The notes under the pieces are model-generated. The model did no database searches. It was not told the origin of the DNA and saw only the letters and a list, made by a program, of their open reading frames with translations. The translations under genes were made by a program, and so were the position numbers. Below are positions 39,571 to 49,141 of a stretch of 64,000 nucleotides of DNA, in pieces. Positions within the stretch are counted from its first letter, which is position 1, and each line of letters opens with the position of its first letter. The DNA lies in contig JADJTR010000003.1 in the NCBI GenBank assembly GCA_016711085.1, positions 367,874 through 431,873 of the forward strand. Reading direction: 5' to 3'. The stretch comes from Phyllobacteriaceae bacterium. Its GTDB lineage: Bacteria > Pseudomonadota > Alphaproteobacteria > Rhizobiales > Rhizobiaceae.

Positions 39571-41653
39571 CTACTCCGCCGCCGCCCTGAACCCGTTTTT
39601 CGCCAGCGCCGAGCAATCGGCCATGATGGCTGAGGCGCGGGCGATCGGATTGGTCAGATAGAAGTCTTTCACGGCGCTGGCAAACGGCGCGGCGCCTATT
39701 TTGCCGCCTTTCTTCGCTATCGCAGCAATTCCGTCGGCATCCGGGGCTTCGACGGCGTCGAGGCGGGCGAGATGCGGATGGGCGGCAAACAGCGCGGCGC
39801 GCAACTGGCCAAGCGAATCGAACGGCAGTTTCGTCCCCAGGACATCGGAGAGCGCCCGGATCACGGCCCAATCCTCGCGCGCCTCGCCCGGCGCGAACCC
39901 GGCGCGCGCCGTCATCTGTGGCCGGCCCTCGGTGTTGACGTATAAGCCTGATTTTTCCGTATAGGCCGCGCCCGGCAGGATCACATCGGCGCGGTGCGCA
40001 CCGGCGTCGCCATGGGTGCCGATGTAGACGACGAAGGCGTCCATGTTCCTGGCCAGATCGATTTCGTCGGCGCCGAGCAGAAACAGAACCAGCGCGCCCT
40101 TGGTCATCGCGGCGGCGTCCATGCCGCCCTTGCCCGGCACGAACCCGATATCGAGACCGCCGACGCGCGACGCGGCGGCGGCAAGCACGGCGAAACCGTT
40201 CCAGCCGGTTTTAGCCGCGCCGACATTCCTGGCGATCTCGGCGGACAGCGCGAGGATGGCCGCGCCATCGGCGCGCGCAACAGCGCCCGGGCCGACAAGG
40301 ATCATCGGCTTTTCGGCCTTTCTTCAGCACGGACAGGAACTTGCCCTTGCCGTCGGCGAGTTCGGCCAGCGTCTCGGGTCCGGCGCCCAGCATCTCGGCC
40401 TTGTAGCGCAGATCGCCCATGTCGCCGACCGAAGCGATTGTCAGCTTGCCGGTGCGCCAGCGCTTGCGGATGCGGGCATTGAGCACGGCCGCCTCGAAAC
40501 GCGGGTTGGCCCCGACGAGGAGGAGCGCGTCTGCCTGCTCGATGCCGTCGATGGTCGGGTTGAACACATAGGTCGCCCTGCCCTTGGCCGGGTCGAGCTT
40601 CGCCCCGTCCTGGCGGCAATCGACGCTTGTCGAGCCGAGCGCGGCCAGCAAGGCTTTCAGCGCGAACATCTCCTCGACGCTCGCCAGATCGCCGGCGATG
40701 GCGCCGATTTTCTCCGGCGCGGCCTTGGCCGCCGCCGCCTTGATGGCGTCGAATGCTTCCGCCCAGGTCGCTGGCGTCAGCTTGCCGCTTTTTCGCACAT
40801 AGGGCCGGTCGAGGCGCTGGGTGCGCAAACCGTCCCAGACGAAGCGGGTCTTGTCCGAAATCCATTCCTCGTTCACCGCTTCGTTGACGCGCGGCAGGAT
40901 GCGCATCACCTCGCGGCCGCGCGCATCGACGCGGATGGCCGAGCCGACGGCGTCCATGACGTCGATCGATTCGGTCTTGGTCATTTCCCACGGGCGCGCC
41001 TGGAAAGCGTTGGGGCGCGAGGTCAGCGCGCCGACCGGGCAGAGATCGATGACGTTGCCCTGCAATTCCGAGGTCATCGCCTGTTCGAGATAGGTGGTGA
41101 TCTCGGCGTCCTCGCCGCGGCCGATCAGGCCAAGCTCGGCGATGCCGGCGACTTCCGTGGTGAAGCGGACGCAGCGCGTGCAATGGATGCAGCGCGTCAT
41201 CACGGTCTTGACCAGCGGGCCGATGTTCTTGTCTTCGACGGCGCGCTTGTTCTCGGCGTAGCGCGAGGCGTCGACGCCATACGCCATCGCCTGGTCCTGC
41301 AGGTCGCATTCGCCGCCCTGGTCGCAGATCGGACAATCGAGCGGGTGGTTGACGAGCAGGAACTCCATCACGCCTTCGCGCGCCTTCTTCACCATCGGCG
41401 AATTGGTGAACATTTCCGGCGGCTCGCCGTTCGGGCCGGGGCGGAGATCGCGCACGCCCATGGCGCAGGAGGCCTGCGGTTTCGGCGGCCCGCCCTTCAC
41501 CTCGACCAGGCACATGCGGCAATTGCCGGCCACCGACAGGCGCTCATGGAAACAGAAGCGCGGCACTTCCGCGCCCGCCGCCTCGGCCGCTTGCAGCAGC
41601 GTGTAGTGGTCGGGAACCTCGACCTCTTTGCCGTCGACCTTCAGTTTCGCCAT
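39571..41653 (-). CDS. nuoG: NADH-quinone oxidoreductase subunit G, frameshifted
   Basis: The iron-sulfur subunit of the peripheral arm, about 694 residues. The [2Fe-2S] motif CFHERLSVAGNCRMCLVEV, HPLDCPICDQGGECDLQDQA and TRCIHCTRCVRFTTEV carry the clusters, followed by a molybdopterin-oxidoreductase-like domain. The frame slips near 40315 in the C-terminal half; GPGAVARADGAAILAL and IGTHGDAGAHRADVILPGA continue in the other frame. I chose the ATG at 41653 (MAKLKVDGKEVEV). Confidence 0.95.
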
Positions 41654-41690
41654 GTCGTCACATTCCCGTGCGGCCAAGCCGCCAGACCCT

Positions 41691-42386
41691 TCACCTCGGC
41701 TCGCGGCCGAAAACCTTCACATATTCGTCGCGGCCGCCCTTGGCCAAAGCCGCCGCCTGCGCCACCCAGCCGTCGCGGCCGATGCGGCCATCGAAACCGA
41801 GCGAATCGTCGACCCACGCGATTTCCGCCGGTCCCCATTCCGCGATCTGCGCGAACGTCCAGACACCGAACCCGTTCAGCACTTTTTCGAGCTTCGGACC
41901 GACGCCGGAGATCATCTTCAGATCGTCCGGGGCAGCGGGCCTCGCAAGCTTTTTCGGCCGACGGAAATCCTCCGGCTCGAGCGCGACAGTCGCCGCGGCG
42001 ACCGGAGCTTCGGCCGGCGTGGCGGCGGCGGCGATTTTTTCGGCCTTCGTCCTGGCGCGCTTCGCCTTGGCGGGCTTCGCCGCCTCGTCGCCTTCGAGCG
42101 CTCCGTCGGGTTCGACGCCATAGGACAGGAATTCGAGGCTGTCATGGGCGGCGTGCTCAACAGTTTCCACCGTCTCACGCTTGCCCCAGACCGACATCGC
42201 CGCGCCCCACCAATGGCCATAGGCCTGGGTGGCAAGGCCGAAAGCGGCGGCATTGGCCTTGGTCATCGCCGCGAGCGCATCGGCCCATGGATTGCCGGCC
42301 GCGCCCCAGACGCCGGCGGCGCCGAATTTCCTCGCCATATCGCCCAGATCCATGGCGTCGTCGGGTAGCTTCGCCATCGTCGTCAT
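41691..42386 (-). CDS. Helix-hairpin-helix protein encoded in the nuo operon
   Basis: 231 residues. The first 80 are rich in Ala, Gly and Trp (GVWGAAGNPWADALAAMTKA). Then comes a Lys/Ala linker (KPAKAKRARTKAEKIAA) and a C-terminal HhH-like domain: DDLKMISGVGPKLEKVLN, FGVWTFAQIAEWGPAEIAWV. The last 65 residues align closely with the C-terminal extension of NuoE at 43894. It lies between nuoF and nuoG, so it may be an accessory factor of complex I. The function is unknown. Confidence 0.8.
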   Translation of the reverse strand: MTTMAKLPDDAMDLGDMARKFGAAGVWGAAGNPWADALAAMTKANAAAFGLATQAYGHWWGAAMSVWGKRETVETVEHAAHDSLEFLSYGVEPDGALEGDEAAKPAKAKRARTKAEKIAAAATPAEAPVAAATVALEPEDFRRPKKLARPAAPDDLKMISGVGPKLEKVLNGFGVWTFAQIAEWGPAEIAWVDDSLGFDGRIGRDGWVAQAAALAKGGRDEYVKVFGREPR

Positions 42387-42397
42387 CGTCGCCTCCC

Positions 42398-43691
<1,294 letters not shown>

Positions 43692-43702
<11 letters not shown>

Positions 43703-43889
43703 GGCCGCGCTCCTCCATGCTGCACGTTGCGCCGGTCCTGGCGGAGACGAGCAGGCTTGCGCCCACGGCCAAGGCGCCGAACGCGGCGAAGAAACCGGCG
43801 AGCAGCAGCCAGTCGCCTGGTCTTGGCCGGTCCTGCCAGGACCAGCAGGCGACGCGGTCGAAAATGGATGGCTTGGCGTTCATGTCCAT
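43692..43889 (-). CDS. Small single-span membrane protein in the nuo operon
   Basis: 65 residues. MDMNAKPSIFDRVACWSWQD leads to one transmembrane helix (WLLLAGFFAAFGALAVGASL) and a short tail containing TCSMEERGHAH. It starts 4 bp after nuoE and overlaps nuoF by 11 bp, so it is translated from the nuo mRNA. The codon pattern has GC at most third positions, like its neighbours. No family is recognised. A role in complex I assembly is a guess from position. Confidence 0.65.
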
Positions 43890-43893
43890 GTCC

Positions 43894-45300
43894 TCAGACC
43901 GGCTTGTCGCCGACGGCGTTGTCGGGGCGCCAGCCGGTGGCGAGTTTCTTCGCCTGTTTGACCCATTCGTCGCGGCTGGCGCGGCCTTTGAAGCCTTCCA
44001 GCCGTTCATCGACCCAGGCGAGTTCCGCCTTGCCCCAGGAAGCGATCTGATTGAAGTGCCAGACGCCCATGGCGTTCAGCATCTTTTCCAGTTTCGGCCC
44101 GACGCCCCAGATCAGTTTCAGATCGTCGCCCTTGCCGGCGCGCGGCTTGGCGATGAGTTCCGGCTTCTTTTCGCCCGTGGCCTTGGCCGGCGCGGCGGCC
44201 GGCTTGGCTTTTTTCGCCGGCGCGGTCTTGGGCCTCGCCGCGGCCCTCGCCATCAGTTCGGCAGCGCTCGGCAGCGCCGACGGCTTCGTGGGACGAACCG
44301 GCGCGACGGGTTTCGCCATCAATTGCGCCGCGCTCGGCAGAGCCGATGGTTTCACCGGGCGGACATCGGTTTTTGACGATACCGCGGCCGGTGCGACAGG
44401 CCTGGCGTCGGCGGACCTTGCAACGGTCGACGAGGCCGTTTTCGGCGCAATCGGCGCGGTTTTTTCGGCCTTCGGCGCAAAAGCCGCCTTGGCGACCGGG
44501 GCCGCCGGGGCGGGCTTCGTCGCCGTCAACCCGACAGACGCGGATTTGTCCGCCTTCGGCGCGGCGGGCGCAACCGGCTTGGCGACAACGGCAGGAGCGG
44601 ACTTGGCGGCCGCTACCGGCGGCGGCGGAGCGGCAACCGCCTTCGCCGCCGCCTTCGAAGCCTTGTCGCGAGTGACCTTGAGGACGGCTTTCTCGTCTTT
44701 CAGCGTCGTCCGTCCGGTCGCTGCCTCAGCGAACCAGCGACCGTTCTGCGGTCCAGGCTTGATGGTGTCGCCCTTGCCGACTTCGAAGGCGTGGATGATT
44801 TCTTCCAGCCGCTGCGGCGTCAGATCCTCGTAGGCGTCCTTGCCGATCATCACCATCGGGGCGTTGACGCAGGCGCCGAGGCACTCGACCTCTTCCCATG
44901 ACAGCGAACCGTCCTTGTTGGTGTGGAAGGGTTCGGCGTGAATCCGGGACTTGCAGACGCGGATCAGGTCTTCCGAACCGCGCAGCATGCAGGGTGTCGT
45001 GCCGCACACCTGCACATGCGCTCTGGTACCGACCGGCTTCAATTGAAACTGCGTGTAAAAGGTTGCGACTTCGAGGACGCGGATACGGGCCATGCCGAGC
45101 ATGTCGGCGATATGTTCGATCGCCGCGCGGCTGACCCAACCTTCCTGCTCCTGCGCCCGCATCAACAGCGGAATGACGGCCGACGCCTGGCGACCTTCCG
45201 GGAACTTCTTGATCGCCGCCTTGGCAAAGGCCGCATTCGCCTTGGTGAAGGCGAAATCCTTGGGCTGGACGGCATCATCGGCGAGGCGGCGAACGGACAT
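43894..45300 (-). CDS. nuoE: NADH-quinone oxidoreductase subunit E with long C-terminal extension
   Basis: The first 200 residues are a normal NuoE (thioredoxin-like, cluster N1a): VQVCGTTPCMLRGSEDLIRVC and WEEVECLGACVNAPMVMIG supply the four cysteines. Residues 230-400 are an Ala/Lys/Pro-rich linker that includes a repeated KPSALPSAAQLMA / KPSALPSAAELMA unit. The C-terminus is a helix-hairpin-helix domain (DDLKLIWGVGPKLEKMLN) shared with the protein at 41691. The total is 468 residues, about 2.5 times the E. coli protein. The extension's role is unknown. Confidence 0.95.
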   Translation of the reverse strand: MSVRRLADDAVQPKDFAFTKANAAFAKAAIKKFPEGRQASAVIPLLMRAQEQEGWVSRAAIEHIADMLGMARIRVLEVATFYTQFQLKPVGTRAHVQVCGTTPCMLRGSEDLIRVCKSRIHAEPFHTNKDGSLSWEEVECLGACVNAPMVMIGKDAYEDLTPQRLEEIIHAFEVGKGDTIKPGPQNGRWFAEAATGRTTLKDEKAVLKVTRDKASKAAAKAVAAPPPPVAAAKSAPAVVAKPVAPAAPKADKSASVGLTATKPAPAAPVAKAAFAPKAEKTAPIAPKTASSTVARSADARPVAPAAVSSKTDVRPVKPSALPSAAQLMAKPVAPVRPTKPSALPSAAELMARAAARPKTAPAKKAKPAAAPAKATGEKKPELIAKPRAGKGDDLKLIWGVGPKLEKMLNAMGVWHFNQIASWGKAELAWVDERLEGFKGRASRDEWVKQAKKLATGWRPDNAVGDKPV

Positions 45301-45311
45301 GGCAGGCCTGA

Positions 45312-45371
45312 TCAGTTGACGGGAGCGGCGGTGTACCAGTGCATGAAGGCAATGTCGGCAACGCCGGTCAT
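45312..45371 (-). CDS. Possible 19-residue microprotein or leader peptide before nuoE
   Basis: The ORF MTGVADIAFMHWYTAAPVN starts at a TGATG junction with the stop of the upstream gene and ends 11 bp before the nuoE ATG. Most third codon positions are G or C, as in real genes here. It may be a translated microprotein, a leader peptide that helps couple nuoE translation, or chance. Confidence 0.25.
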   Translation of the reverse strand: MTGVADIAFMHWYTAAPVN

Positions 45372-45685
45372 CAGGCGTTCCCGCCAATCGGTTTCAGGGA
45401 TTCGATGCCGCCGGTGGCGATGTTGTTGATTTCGAAGGCGCGGCGGGTGCAGGCTTGGCAGACCATCTTGATGTCGGCCTTTTCCTCGAGCTCCTCGGTC
45501 CATTCGCCGCCATTGTCGTTCAACATCGCCTCGCACGCGGTGCAATAGGCGTTGACGCAGCCTTCGTCGTCGATCGAATAAACGAGACCGCGCGCCACGC
45601 CGTCCTCAATGCTCTGGACGACATGGGTGCAGACAAAAGCGGGCAATTGATCGCCATGCTTGTCGCAATGGATCTTCTCGGTCAT
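45371..45685 (-). CDS. Cys-rich putative zinc-binding protein in the nuo operon
   Basis: 104 residues with paired metal-ligand-like motifs: CDKHGDQLPAFVCTHV near the N-terminus, NAYCTACEAML in the middle and VCQACTRRAFEI near the C-terminus. GGEWTEELEEKADIKMVC resembles a widespread family of small uncharacterised proteins with the same Cys/His spacing. Its ATG overlaps the nuoD stop by 4 bp. It is cytosolic by sequence. A chaperone or metallation role for complex I is only an inference from position. Confidence 0.7.
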   Translation of the reverse strand: MTEKIHCDKHGDQLPAFVCTHVVQSIEDGVARGLVYSIDDEGCVNAYCTACEAMLNDNGGEWTEELEEKADIKMVCQACTRRAFEINNIATGGIESLKPIGGNA

Positions 45686-46872
45686 CTGTCCACCTCCCCG
45701 AAAACGATGTCGAACGAACCGATCAGCGCCGGAATGTCGCCCAGCAAGTGACCCTTGCCGAGAAATTCCATCGCCGAAAGATGGGCGAAACCCGGCGCGC
45801 GCAGCTTGACGCGGTAAGGCTTGTTGGTGCCGTCGGCGACAAGGTAGACGCCGAATTCGCCCTTCGGCGCCTCGACGGCGGCGTAAACCTCGCCTGCCGG
45901 CACATGAAAGCCCTCGGTATAAAGCTTGAAATGGTGGATCAGCGCTTCCATCGAGCGCTTCATCTCGCCGCGCTTCGGCGGCACGATCTTGCCGTCGGTC
46001 GCCGAAACCGGCCCCCTGCCCTTGGTCGATAGCAGCAGGTCGACGCATTGGCGCATGATCTTCGCCGACTGGCGCATCTCTTCCATGCGGACGAGATAGC
46101 GGTCGTAGCAATCGCCGTTCTTGCCGATCGGGATGTCGAAATCGAGTTCGGCGTAGCACTCGTAAGGCTGGCTCTTGCGCAAATCCCAGGCCGCGCCGGA
46201 GCCGCGTACCATGACGCCTGAAAACCCCCAGCCCCAGGCGTCCTCGAGCTTCACCACGCCGATATCGACGTTGCGCTGTTTGAAGATGCGGTTGGCGGTG
46301 AGCAGGCCGTCGAGCATGTCGACCGTTTTCAGGAACGGGTCGATCCACTTGCCGATGTCCTCGACCAATTGGTCGGGCAAGTCCTGATGCACGCCGCCGG
46401 GGCGGAAATAGGCGGCATGCAGACGCGATCCGCTCGCCCGCTCGTAGAACACCATCAGTTTCTCGCGCTCCTCGAAGCCCCACAGCGGCGGGGTGAGCGC
46501 GCCGACGTCGAGCGCCTGCGTGGTGATGTTGAGAAGGTGATTGAGGATGCGCCCGATCTCGGAATAGAGCACCCGGATCAGCTGGCCGCGCTTCGGCACG
46601 GCGACGCCGAGCAGGCGCTCGACGGCGAGCGCGAAGGCGTGCTCCTGGTTCATCGGCGCGACGTAATCGAGCCGGTCGAGATAGGGCAGAGCCTGCAAAT
46701 AGGTCTTGCTTTCCATCAGCTTCTCGGTGCCGCGATGCAGCAGGCCGACATGCGGGTCGACGCGTTCGACGACTTCGCCGTCGAGTTCGAGCACAAGACG
46801 CAAAACGCCATGCGCCGCAGGATGTTGCGGGCCGAAGTTGATGTTGAAGTTGCGGACGGAGAGTTCAGCCAT
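45682..46872 (-). CDS. nuoD: NADH-quinone oxidoreductase subunit D
   Basis: The 49-kDa-type subunit at the quinone-binding site, 396 residues, intact. NFGPQHPAAHGVLRLVLEL, HVGLLHRGTEKLME, RLDYVAPMNQEHAFALA and RGSGAAWDLRKSQPYE are diagnostic. NuoC and NuoD are separate genes here. Downstream it overlaps the Cys-rich ORF. Upstream it is separated from nuoC by a four-helix-bundle gene and repeat arrays. Confidence 0.97.
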   Translation of the reverse strand: MAELSVRNFNINFGPQHPAAHGVLRLVLELDGEVVERVDPHVGLLHRGTEKLMESKTYLQALPYLDRLDYVAPMNQEHAFALAVERLLGVAVPKRGQLIRVLYSEIGRILNHLLNITTQALDVGALTPPLWGFEEREKLMVFYERASGSRLHAAYFRPGGVHQDLPDQLVEDIGKWIDPFLKTVDMLDGLLTANRIFKQRNVDIGVVKLEDAWGWGFSGVMVRGSGAAWDLRKSQPYECYAELDFDIPIGKNGDCYDRYLVRMEEMRQSAKIMRQCVDLLLSTKGRGPVSATDGKIVPPKRGEMKRSMEALIHHFKLYTEGFHVPAGEVYAAVEAPKGEFGVYLVADGTNKPYRVKLRAPGFAHLSAMEFLGKGHLLGDIPALIGSFDIVFGEVDR

Positions 46873-46895
46873 GGTGAACCGCAAACCTCGGATTG

Positions 46896-46927
46896 TTCGT
46901 TGTTCGTTGTTCGTTGTTCGTCATTCG
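46896..46927 (+). repeat. Heptad array TTCGTTG (left side of the four-helix-bundle gene)
   Basis: Three perfect tandem copies of TTCGTTG (46896-46916) are followed by TTCGTCA and TTCG. The array lies between the nuoD start and the stop of the four-helix-bundle gene. Degenerate copies occur in opposite orientation at 47303-47323, on the other side of that gene. Confidence 0.9.
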
Positions 46928-46928
46928 A

Positions 46929-47300
46929 CTAGTGCCCGGTCACTTTTCGGATCAGCGATCCGAGCATTTTTCCGACGTCGTCCGTCCTCGCCAGAATGCG
47001 TTCCGCCGACACATCATCCAGCAGACCGATCCGATTGGCGATAATTGCATGCGTCTTGAGTTCCTTGAGCGAGCCTTGGGAAGTTCGCAGGAATTGCGCG
47101 AAATTGCCGCAGGTTTCGCGCCCGTGCCCTTCCGCGGTATTCGCCGCAACGGAAACAGCGGCTCGCCGCATCTGAGCGGTGAGGCCATACGCTTCCGAAG
47201 CCGGAAACCTCTTGGTCACTTCGTTGATCTCCACCGACAATTCCACAGCGATCTGCCAAACTCAGAGGTCCCGAAAGGATTTGATGGGACCACTATTCAT
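46929..47300 (-). CDS. Four-helix-bundle (23S rRNA IVP / S23-like) protein, with in-frame TGA near the start
   Basis: A member of the four-helix-bundle family first known from 23S rRNA intervening sequences; related avd proteins occur in diversity-generating elements. The core is FPASEAYGLTAQMRRAAVSV, ANTAEGHGRET and FAQFLRTSQGSLKELKTH. The full N-terminus, from the ATG at 47300, reads MNSGPIKSFRDL, then TGA at 47262-47264, then VWQIAVELSVEI. This matches the family pattern with Arg expected at the stop. Translation could restart at the GTG at 47246. It interrupts the nuoC-nuoD pair. Confidence 0.8.
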
Positions 47301-47302
47301 CG

Positions 47303-47323
47303 CGAACTACGAACCACGAACAC
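47303..47323 (-). repeat. Degenerate inverted heptad array (right side of the four-helix-bundle gene)
   Basis: On the plus strand CGAACTA, CGAACCA and CGAACAC follow one another with a 7-bp period. Read on the minus strand these are TTCG-centred heptads like those at 46896, so the gene is bracketed by inverted copies. Confidence 0.75.
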
Positions 47324-47327
47324 CGCC

Positions 47328-47927
47328 TCAACTCTTCTTTTCATCCCCGGGCAGCACATAGTCCGTCCCCTCCCAAGGCGACAGAAAATCAAATTGCCGC
47401 ATTTCCTGCCTAAGTTTCACCGGCTCGTAGACCACCCGTTTCACCTCGTCGTCGTAGCGCACCTCGACGAAACCGGTGGTCGGGAAGTCCTTGCGCAGCG
47501 GATGGCCCTCGAAGCCGTAGTCGGTAAGGATGCGGCGCAGGTCCGGATGGCCGGAAAACAGGATGCCGTAGAGGTCGTAAGCCTCGCGCTCGAACCACAA
47601 CGCGCCGGGGAAAACCCCGGTCGCCGAGGGCACGAGCGCCTCCTCGTCGGTGGTGATCTTGACGCGAACGCGGACGTTCTTCACCGGCGACAGCAGGTGG
47701 TAAACGACGTCGAAACGTTCGGCGCGGCCGGGATAGTCGGCCCCGCAAATGTCGATGAAGGAGATGAAGCGCAGCGCCGGATCGTCGCGCAGCGCGGTCA
47801 GAACGGCGACAATGTCGTCGCGGGCGACATGCAGAGTCAGTTCGCCCCATGCCTGTTGGCTGGCGGCGATTTTCTCGCCGAGCAGCGTCTTGGCGCGGGC
47901 TTCGATGGTGGCAAGGGATTCGGTCAT
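47328..47927 (-). CDS. nuoC: NADH-quinone oxidoreductase subunit C
   Basis: The 30-kDa-type peripheral subunit of complex I, 199 residues. FISFIDICGADYPGRAERFD, FEREAYDLYGILFSGHPDLR and DYGFEGHPLRKDFPTTGFVE are diagnostic. The ATG at 47927 lies 10 bp after nuoB. The gene ends 4 bp before the heptad array that marks the insertion between nuoC and nuoD. Confidence 0.96.
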   Translation of the reverse strand: MTESLATIEARAKTLLGEKIAASQQAWGELTLHVARDDIVAVLTALRDDPALRFISFIDICGADYPGRAERFDVVYHLLSPVKNVRVRVKITTDEEALVPSATGVFPGALWFEREAYDLYGILFSGHPDLRRILTDYGFEGHPLRKDFPTTGFVEVRYDDEVKRVVYEPVKLRQEMRQFDFLSPWEGTDYVLPGDEKKS

Positions 47928-47937
47928 GGCGCTCCCC

Positions 47938-48513
47938 TTACCGTTCGATCGTGCCAGTGCGGCGGATTTTCTTCTGCAGCAGCAGCACGCCGTAAAGCAG
48001 CGCCTCCGCCGAGGGCGGGCAGCCGGGAACGTATATATCGACCGGGACGATGCGGTCGCAGCCGCGCACCACCGAATAGGAATAGTGGTAGTAGCCGCCG
48101 CCATTGGCGCAGGAGCCCATGGAAATGACGTAGCGCGGCTCCGGCATCTGGTCGTAAACCTTGCGCATCGCCGGCGCCATCTTGTTGGTCAACGTGCCGG
48201 CGACGATCATCACATCCGATTGCCGTGGCGAAGCGCGCGGCGCGAAACCGAAGCGCTCGACATCGTAGCGCGGCATCGAGGTGTGCATCATCTCGATGGC
48301 GCAGCAAGCCAGGCCGAAGGTCATCCACATCAGCGAGCCGGTGCGCGCCCAGGTGACGAGCGCGTCGGCCGAGGTGAGGACAAAGCCGCGGTCGGCGAGT
48401 TCGGCGTTCATCTCGCCGAAAAACGCGTCGTCGGCGCCGACCGGCTTGCCGGTGTTCGGATCGATGATGCCTTTCGGCGCGGGCGCGACGAGCGGGCCGG
48501 TGGTCAATCCCAT
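47938..48513 (-). CDS. nuoB: NADH-quinone oxidoreductase subunit B
   Basis: The subunit that carries cluster N2, the electron donor to quinone. It has 191 residues. FGLACCAIEMMH holds the tandem cysteines, with SMGSCANGGGYYHYSYSVVR and DIYVPGCPPSAEALLYG supplying the others. The first 35 residues (PLVAPAPKGIIDPNTGKPVG) are a variable leader. The start overlaps nuoA by 10 bp. Confidence 0.97.
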   Translation of the reverse strand: MGLTTGPLVAPAPKGIIDPNTGKPVGADDAFFGEMNAELADRGFVLTSADALVTWARTGSLMWMTFGLACCAIEMMHTSMPRYDVERFGFAPRASPRQSDVMIVAGTLTNKMAPAMRKVYDQMPEPRYVISMGSCANGGGYYHYSYSVVRGCDRIVPVDIYVPGCPPSAEALLYGVLLLQKKIRRTGTIER

Positions 48514-48869
48514 TCCAGCGCTCCCTTTTTCCATTCGTAGATGAAGCCGATGGTCAGCACGCCGAGAAACGCCATCATCGACCAAAAACCGAGCCAGCCG
48601 AGTTGCTTGAACGCCGCCGCCCAGGGAAACAGGAACGCCACTTCGAGATCGAAAATGATGAACAGGATGGAGACGAGATAAAACCGCACGTCGAACTTCA
48701 TGCGCGCATCGTCGAAGGCGTTGAACCCGCATTCGTAGGCGGACAATTTCTCCGGATCGGGCGCCTTGTAGGCGACGATGAACGGGATGACGAGCAACGC
48801 CAACCCGATGGCCGCGGAGACGGCGATGAAGACGATGACCGGCAGATAGGAGGAAAGCAGTCCGCTCAT
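48504..48869 (-). CDS. nuoA: NADH-quinone oxidoreductase subunit A
   Basis: A 121-residue, three-helix membrane subunit. YECGFNAFDDARMKFDVRFY contains the conserved loop cysteine, and FIIFDLEVAFLFPWA follows. It is the first gene of the nuo operon, which reads leftward for 20 kb. The 195 bp upstream, before tRNA-Asp, should hold the promoter; I see no strong -35/-10 pair in it. Confidence 0.96.
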   Translation of the reverse strand: MSGLLSSYLPVIVFIAVSAAIGLALLVIPFIVAYKAPDPEKLSAYECGFNAFDDARMKFDVRFYLVSILFIIFDLEVAFLFPWAAAFKQLGWLGFWSMMAFLGVLTIGFIYEWKKGALEWD

Positions 48870-49064
48870 GGTGCCGCTCCGGCCGCATCCGCGTGTCCCG
48901 GCCTTCCGGTCAGCGGCGCGGCGGTTCATGTTGCAACGCGGCGACGGTTACCCCAGCCCTCCCGGCGACGCAAGCCTGAGACGCGGCGAAATCGCGGCAA
49001 ATGCAGCGAAAGGCGCAGCTTTTGCCCTGAAAATACATCGGAATTGGCGAATGGAAAAAGGAAC

Positions 49065-49141
49065 TGGCGCGAGTGACGGGGCTCGAACCCGCGACCTCCG
49101 GCGTGACAGGCCGGCACTCTAACCGACTGAGCTACACCCGC
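49065..49141 (-). tRNA. tRNA-Asp (anticodon GTC)
   Basis: On the minus strand the acceptor GCGGGTG pairs with CACTCGC, followed by the discriminator G and encoded CCA. The anticodon arm CCGGCCTGTCACGCCGG carries GTC, and GGTTCGAGCC is the T-loop region. It lies upstream of nuoA on the same strand. Confidence 0.95.

Noticed and set aside
46929..47300. Selenocysteine at the in-frame TGA of the four-helix-bundle gene
   Set aside because: The expected residue is Arg, there is no SECIS-like hairpin evident after the TGA, and the family contains no selenoproteins.
46896..47323. CRISPR array
   Set aside because: The repeats are 7 bp, directly tandem or inverted, and without spacers; there are no cas genes in the window.
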